Assembly (NCBI GenBank): GCA_938028585.1
Contig: CALIZH010000339.1
Span: 1 to 10,197, forward strand
Reading direction: 5' to 3'
Length of the DNA: 10,197 bases
DNA from: an uncultured Actinomyces sp.
Lineage (GTDB): Bacteria; Actinomycetota; Actinomycetes; Actinomycetales; Actinomycetaceae
A program made the position numbers and the translations under genes. Below the pieces are notes generated by a model. That model was not told the origin of the DNA and made no database searches. It worked only from the letters and a program-made list of their open reading frames with translations. This document shows, piece by piece, positions 6,536 through 10,197 of this stretch (positions within the stretch are counted from its first letter, which is position 1; every line of letters starts with the position of its first letter).

Positions 6536-7985
6536 ACTTGGTCTCCTTCGGATTGTCTTTGAGGAGCACGGCTGTTGCGATTGCAGCGCTCAGGGCAACT
6601 GCGATCGCAATGGATAGTGTCCATGTATAGGCGGTATCGATGGCGCTTGCGGCCATGGGTGCAAGAACTGGGTCGTGGGCGGAAGCGTCCATGTTGTGGG
6701 CGACTTCGGGAGCCGCATTGAGAGTGTAAAACAGCGACATCAGTGAACCCAAGACCGCCACCGAAAGCATCGTTCCAAACTCGTAGGAAACCGATTCGAT
6801 TGCCGAGGCCATGCCGGTTCGGCGGGCTGGGGCTGAACCGATGATTGCAGTTGAGGTGACGCTCATAGCCAGGCCAGTTCCCGTACCTAGGAGTGCGAGC
6901 GCGATCATGAAGATGAGGAAGAGGTTTTCCTTGATAGCGATGATCGCGACGATTCCGGCGATGCTTGCAATGACGTAACCGCCTGAAATGACGGTTCTAA
7001 ATCCCAAGCGATCGACGTAGCGGCCGCCCAAGATAGCGCCCGGGAATGCTGCTACAGCAACGACGCCTGTGACAAGGCCAGCTTGGAGCGGAGTAAAACC
7101 TGCTGAGAGTTGAAAACGCTGGGTTGTCAGGATTTCCATTCCAGAGACCACAAACATGCCAAGGAATGCGCCGAGGAATCCCGCTGTGAAGAGGCGGCTG
7201 CGGAAGACATCAAGGGTCAGAAGTGGAACGTCAAGGTAACGCTGACGATGGATGAAGAGCACCATACCGATGATGAATAGGACGATGCCGGTCGCGACAA
7301 GGGTCGTATCGATAGGCGTGTGAGCAAGGTTTTCAATTGTGAGAACCAGGCCGACCATGGTGATCATCGCGTAGAGGGAGGACATGAAGTCCCAGCTGCG
7401 TTTGGGGTTGGGGTAATTGTCAGGTGCAAGAAGGTAAGTGCTGACCAAGGCGATGATGACGATGGGAATGTTGATCAGGAAGACCGCTCCCCACCACGTG
7501 TGAGTGAGAAGGAAACCGCCCAAAAGTGGGCCGACGGCCGAGCCGACGGTTGCTACCGATCCCCAGATGCCAATGGCGGTGTTGCGCTCGCGGGGTTCAA
7601 GGAAGGTCTGGCGGATGAGCGCAAGGGTTGAAGGCATGAGGACCGCAGCACCTGCGCCGAGGAATCCTCGTGCAGCGATCAGGATCGCGACGTTTGGCGC
7701 GAATGCCGCGGCAGTGGATGCGAGACCGAAGATTGCGAGTCCGACCTCGAACATGCGTCGGTGTCCGATCTTGTCCCCCAGGGTCCCGGTTCCCAAGAGA
7801 AGGCCGGCCAGAACCAGAGGGTAGGCGTTGATGATCCACAAGCCTTGCTGATGGGTCGTATGGAGTTCAGATCGAAGGGTAGGAAGAGCGACGTAGAGGA
7901 TGGAGTTATCGGCTGCAACGATGAACAGCCCCAGTGAAATCACAAGAAGAAATGCCCATCGAGTCCGTGTCGATTCAGAGCGCAT
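6522..7985 (-). CDS. MFS drug efflux transporter, DHA2 family (14 TMS, QacA/SmvA-like)
   Basis: A 487-residue proton-driven exporter of the DHA2 (14-helix) class. Visible family motifs: D1 in helix 1 with Asp26 and VALP (32-35); motif A, GTLGDKIGHRR (67-77), between helices 2 and 3; motif B with Arg106 in helix 4; and the antiporter motif C, GSAVGPLLGG (148-157), in helix 5. LWIINAYPLVLAG (49-61) and WWGAVFLINIPI (164-175) are close to the SmvA/QacA/LfrA type, which exports quaternary ammonium compounds, dyes and other cations. The actual substrate here is unknown. Length agrees with family members of about 500 residues. The ATG at 7985 lacks a strong Shine-Dalgarno. It is the first gene of a pair with tetR, which overlaps its 3' end by 14 nt. 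Confidence 0.93.
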   Translation of the reverse strand: MRSESTRTRWAFLLVISLGLFIVAADNSILYVALPTLRSELHTTHQQGLWIINAYPLVLAGLLLGTGTLGDKIGHRRMFEVGLAIFGLASTAAAFAPNVAILIAARGFLGAGAAVLMPSTLALIRQTFLEPRERNTAIGIWGSVATVGSAVGPLLGGFLLTHTWWGAVFLINIPIVIIALVSTYLLAPDNYPNPKRSWDFMSSLYAMITMVGLVLTIENLAHTPIDTTLVATGIVLFIIGMVLFIHRQRYLDVPLLTLDVFRSRLFTAGFLGAFLGMFVVSGMEILTTQRFQLSAGFTPLQAGLVTGVVAVAAFPGAILGGRYVDRLGFRTVISGGYVIASIAGIVAIIAIKENLFLIFMIALALLGTGTGLAMSVTSTAIIGSAPARRTGMASAIESVSYEFGTMLSVAVLGSLMSLFYTLNAAPEVAHNMDASAHDPVLAPMAASAIDTAYTWTLSIAIAVALSAAIATAVLLKDNPKETKYAHE

Positions 7986-8004
7986 GAGCAGATGTTAGCA
8001 CATA

Positions 8005-8021
8005 ACTGTAACGGACGTCCG
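8005..8021 (-). promoter_or_regulatory. Candidate promoter -10 and TetR operator of the efflux operon
   Basis: CGGACGTCCG (8012-8021) is a perfect 10-bp palindrome. With its flanks it extends as an imperfect AAC...GTT symmetry. On the minus strand it directly precedes TACAGT (8005-8010), a TAnnnT -10 candidate 20 nt before the transporter ATG. A repressor bound there would sit in the -10/-35 spacer. The palindrome is seen in the sequence; the link to the TetR protein of this operon is inference. Confidence 0.5.
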
Positions 8022-8087
8022 GTTTAGTAAGTGAGCTGTCCTCACCGTGAAATGGTTGGAATTAAGCGGAAATAGGGTAAATGCCAA

Positions 8088-8117
8088 GGCCGGGGTGTCC
8101 TTTCGGACACCCCGGCC
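8088..8117 (-). terminator. Strong hairpin terminator after the uracil permease gene
   Basis: A perfect 13-bp GC-rich stem (GGCCGGGGTGTCC and its complement). Read on the minus strand it closes a GAAA tetraloop of the stable GNRA type, 17 nt after the permease stop. TTGGCATTT follows in place of a clean U-tract. The loop type and position favour a minus-strand terminator for the permease gene. Confidence 0.75.
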
Positions 8118-8134
8118 ACAGTGATCAGAAACGA

Positions 8135-9502
8135 TCAGGCTTGAGTGGAGCGATGCCGTGAAGCGTAGGGTTCGCTCTCGAGTTCGGATCCTGCCGGAGC
8201 CGAAGCGGGCGAAGCCTGCTCGAGGTTGGTTCCACGCAGCTTCGAAATGCCGCGCATGCCGTGGTAGACGATGATCGCGGCGGCGGTGCCCAGGGCGATG
8301 CCACCGAAGGTCATGCCGCTGATGTTCCAGGTGAAGTCGGCGATTGCGACAATCAGAGCGATAGCAGCGGTATTGAGGTTGACTGGGTTGGAGAAGTCAA
8401 CGCGGTTCTGGACCCAGATTCGAACGCCGAGCATGCCGATCATGCCGTAGAGGACGGTACCAGCGCCACCGAGGACACCGGAGGGAATCGTTGCGATGAG
8501 CGCACCGAACTTCGGCATAAGCGAGAGCAGGAAGGCACAGCACGCTGCGACCAGGTAGGCAGCCGTCGAGTAGACGCGGGTTGCTGCCATAACGCCGATG
8601 TTTTCGGCGTAGGTCGTTGTACCGGAACCACCGCCCGCACCGGCGAGCATGGTGGAAAGACCATCAGCGAAGAGCGCGCGACCCGTCAGGTCATCGAGGT
8701 TTTCACCGGTCATTGCGGAAACCGACTTCACGTGGCCGACGTTTTCGGCGATGAGGACGAAGACCACGGGGATGAAGAGGCCCAGGGTGGAGACGGAGAA
8801 GGAGGGAGTGTGGAATTGCGGAAGACCGAACCAAGCGGCCTCGCGAACGCTGTCGAAGTTCACCTCGTGCTGGATGACTGCGGCAATGTAACCGATGAGC
8901 ACGCCGAAGAGGATCGAGAGGCGGCCGATGATTCCCTTGAACAGAACCGTGATCAAGCAGATGGAGAGGATTGTGATGACTGCGGTGATGGGGCCGGTCT
9001 TCACCCAGTTCCATGCGGCGGGTGCAAGGTTCAGGCCGATGAGGGCAACGATTGCGCCTGTAACGGTCGGGGGCATGATCGCATCGATCCAGCGAACACC
9101 TGCGAAGTGAACGATGATGCCGACAAGAGCCAGGGTTGCACCGGTGGCGATGATGCCGCCCAGTGCGAAGCTCGGGCCAAGTTCCTTAGTTCCGGAGACT
9201 GCCAAGATCGGCGAAATTAAAGCGAAGGACGACCCCAAATAACTTGGGAGTCGTCCTGCAGTGATAAGGAAGAAGAGGAGCGTTCCAATTGCCGAAAAGA
9301 ACAATGTCGTTGACGGTGGGAAACCGGTGAGCAAAGGAACCAAAAAAGTTGCCCCGAACATTGCAACGACGTGTTGTGCGCCAATTCCAATTGTTCGAGG
9401 CCAAGAAAGACGTTCGCCGGGAAGAACTACGTCACCGGGAGCAATACTGGTGCCATCGCCATGAAGTTTCCAGCGGAAGAATCCTGATTGTGCAACAGAC
9501 AT
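8135..9502 (-). CDS. Uracil/nucleobase:proton symporter (NCS2/NAT family, UraA-like)
   Basis: A 455-residue permease with about 14 membrane segments, close to UraA/PyrP uracil transporters, which import uracil with protons for pyrimidine salvage. Diagnostic residues: GAQHVVAMFG (41-50) in helix 1; the SSFALISPI (91-99) half-helix region; AENVGH (252-257), in which Glu253 and His257 match the spacing of UraA Glu241 and His245; and GGSGTTTYAEN (291-301), in which Glu300 matches UraA Glu290. A hydrophilic tail (about 425-455) extends past the transport core. Uracil is the likely substrate, but xanthine or thymine cannot be excluded by eye. The ATG at 9502 has GGAG 10 nt upstream, a little far. 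The gene appears monocistronic, between its own promoter candidate and a strong terminator, and runs in the same direction as the efflux operon. Confidence 0.93.
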   Translation of the reverse strand: MSVAQSGFFRWKLHGDGTSIAPGDVVLPGERLSWPRTIGIGAQHVVAMFGATFLVPLLTGFPPSTTLFFSAIGTLLFFLITAGRLPSYLGSSFALISPILAVSGTKELGPSFALGGIIATGATLALVGIIVHFAGVRWIDAIMPPTVTGAIVALIGLNLAPAAWNWVKTGPITAVITILSICLITVLFKGIIGRLSILFGVLIGYIAAVIQHEVNFDSVREAAWFGLPQFHTPSFSVSTLGLFIPVVFVLIAENVGHVKSVSAMTGENLDDLTGRALFADGLSTMLAGAGGGSGTTTYAENIGVMAATRVYSTAAYLVAACCAFLLSLMPKFGALIATIPSGVLGGAGTVLYGMIGMLGVRIWVQNRVDFSNPVNLNTAAIALIVAIADFTWNISGMTFGGIALGTAAAIIVYHGMRGISKLRGTNLEQASPASAPAGSELESEPYASRHRSTQA

Positions 9503-9556
9503 GCTGCTAAATCTCCGATCAGTTGAAGGGTCTGGGCCGAAACCGGTCGGAACACC

Positions 9557-9585
9557 AGCATAGACCGAAATCTGAGTATTGTGTA
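9557..9585 (-). promoter_or_regulatory. Candidate promoter of the uracil permease gene
   Basis: On the minus strand, TACACA (9585-9580, four matches to TTGACA) and TATGCT (9562-9557, TAnnnT type) are separated by 17 nt. This predicts a leader of roughly 48 nt before the ATG at 9502. Confidence 0.4.
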
Positions 9586-9736
9586 AAAGTGCTCGCTATG
9601 TGGCGCCTCACAGGACGGCCTTACTTCGTTCGGTTGCGGCCTAGTGCTGCAGTATTGACCTTGAAGGCATGAGATATGGCATGCTTGAGGAAGGAATCAA
9701 TGTGTGTGTAGGTCGAAGGAGTATCGGAGGGTATTC

Positions 9737-10174
9737 ATGGCACTCAATCCCTATGCTCCCGGCGGCAGTGGGACAAGCGCAACCAATGCTGCCAATCCAG
9801 CAACGGCCTCGACCGTCCTAGACCCCTATGGACCAACTCCACACTTAGGGCAGCCAAAGTCCGAACAGCCGCAGAGCATGGTGTTCCCGGGCAGTGACGA
9901 CACCTCGTTGCTTGATGTGTTTGCAAGCCCCGGTTACACCTCTCCCAAACCGCAGGTCAATACGATTGCAAATTTCGCGGTGTGGGTAAGCACGCTCTCA
10001 CTATTCTTCCTTCCCGCGATTATCGCCGTGATTCTGGGAATCATTGGACTTGTCGGTTCGACGAGCATGAACGGTGTGGGACGTAGGGCATCGATTGCGG
10101 CAATTATCGCCGGAGTTATAGGGATTTCGATCTGGTTCCTGCTTTGGATGGTATTCTTCTGGCGCTCTTCGTGA
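9737..10174 (+). CDS. DUF4190-like small membrane protein
   Basis: A 145-residue protein with a Pro/Gly/Ala/Ser-rich, probably disordered cytoplasmic N-terminus (1-72) and two membrane helices (about 77-106 and 117-141). They are joined by a short loop, STSMNGVGRRAS (108-119). Helix-loop-helix text such as AIIAVILGIIGL and GRRASIAAIIAGVIG resembles DUF4190 domains, which have no assigned function. The N-terminal part repeats a motif: LNPYAP (3-8) and LDPYGP (28-33). The ATG at 9737 is chosen because GGAGG lies 6 nt upstream and because this family often begins with NPY/PYAP-type residues. An in-frame GTG at 9704, with AAGGA before it, would add 11 residues but looks less likely. It is divergent from the uracil permease gene; the window ends 23 nt after the stop. 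Confidence 0.75.
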   Translation: MALNPYAPGGSGTSATNAANPATASTVLDPYGPTPHLGQPKSEQPQSMVFPGSDDTSLLDVFASPGYTSPKPQVNTIANFAVWVSTLSLFFLPAIIAVILGIIGLVGSTSMNGVGRRASIAAIIAGVIGISIWFLLWMVFFWRSS

Positions 10175-10197
10175 GGGATTCCACGCTGAAAGCTGGC

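Noticed and set aside
8261..9220. 319-codon open frame on the plus strand opposite the uracil permease gene
   Set aside because: Its product is Asp/Glu/Gly/Cys-rich nonsense of the kind produced by the complement of membrane-protein codons; the minus-strand frame has all NCS2 motifs.
9503..9550. Possible PyrR-type or riboswitch control in the uracil permease leader
   Set aside because: The predicted leader is only about 48 nt, with just a 4-bp stem (CCGA/TCGG) and no recognisable PyrR loop or antiterminator pair.
9666..9684. GGCATG direct repeat and GCATG/CATGC inverted repeat upstream of the DUF4190-like gene
   Set aside because: Half-sites are only 5-6 nt and no -10 box is convincingly tied to them. 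The TTGACC at 9655-9660 also has no good partner.

Overview
The window looks like chromosomal DNA from a facultatively anaerobic actinobacterium, most likely of the Actinomycetaceae (Actinomyces/Schaalia type). This placement is an inference. It rests on the mid-50s to 60 % GC by eye, frequent GTG starts, several typically actinobacterial families (YbjN-like, LytR_C with one membrane anchor, short-tail DUF4190-like, PAP2 with an NSLPSGHT motif), long hairpin terminators without clear U-tracts, and an anaerobic ribonucleotide reductase under tandem NrdR boxes. I see no mobile element, CRISPR array, tRNA or rRNA, and no gene is obviously broken. The genes look like core chromosome.

Layout, left to right. 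A YbjN-domain gene (minus strand) runs off the left edge. It is divergent from a PAP2-family membrane phosphatase gene (751-1881, plus). After a 245-bp gap that carries two near-identical NrdR boxes comes nrdD-nrdG (2127-4720, plus), the class III ribonucleotide reductase and its radical-SAM activase, overlapping by ATGA. A 14-bp perfect hairpin follows. Next are a small four-helix DUF1304 membrane protein gene (4919-5308) and a membrane-anchored LytR_C protein gene (5360-5953), the latter possibly leaderless.

From about 5980 to 9502 the genes lie on the minus strand. A 14-membrane-segment DHA2 drug-efflux gene (7985 to 6522) is followed by an overlapping TetR regulator gene (6535 to 5981), with a palindromic candidate operator upstream of the pair. 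Upstream of these, and ended by a 13-bp GAAA-loop hairpin, is a UraA-like uracil/nucleobase symporter gene (9502 to 8135). A plus-strand DUF4190-like two-helix membrane protein gene (9737-10174) closes the window.

Functionally, nrdDG supplies dNTPs without oxygen and the uracil symporter salvages pyrimidines, so both serve nucleotide supply, though nothing shows co-regulation. The efflux/TetR pair is a self-contained inducible export module. The PAP2, LytR_C, DUF1304 and DUF4190 proteins belong to the cell envelope. I found no convincing undescribed multi-gene system. The best leads are the paired NrdR boxes on an nrdD that lacks an ATP-cone, the altered PAP2 motifs, and the odd translation start of the YbjN gene.
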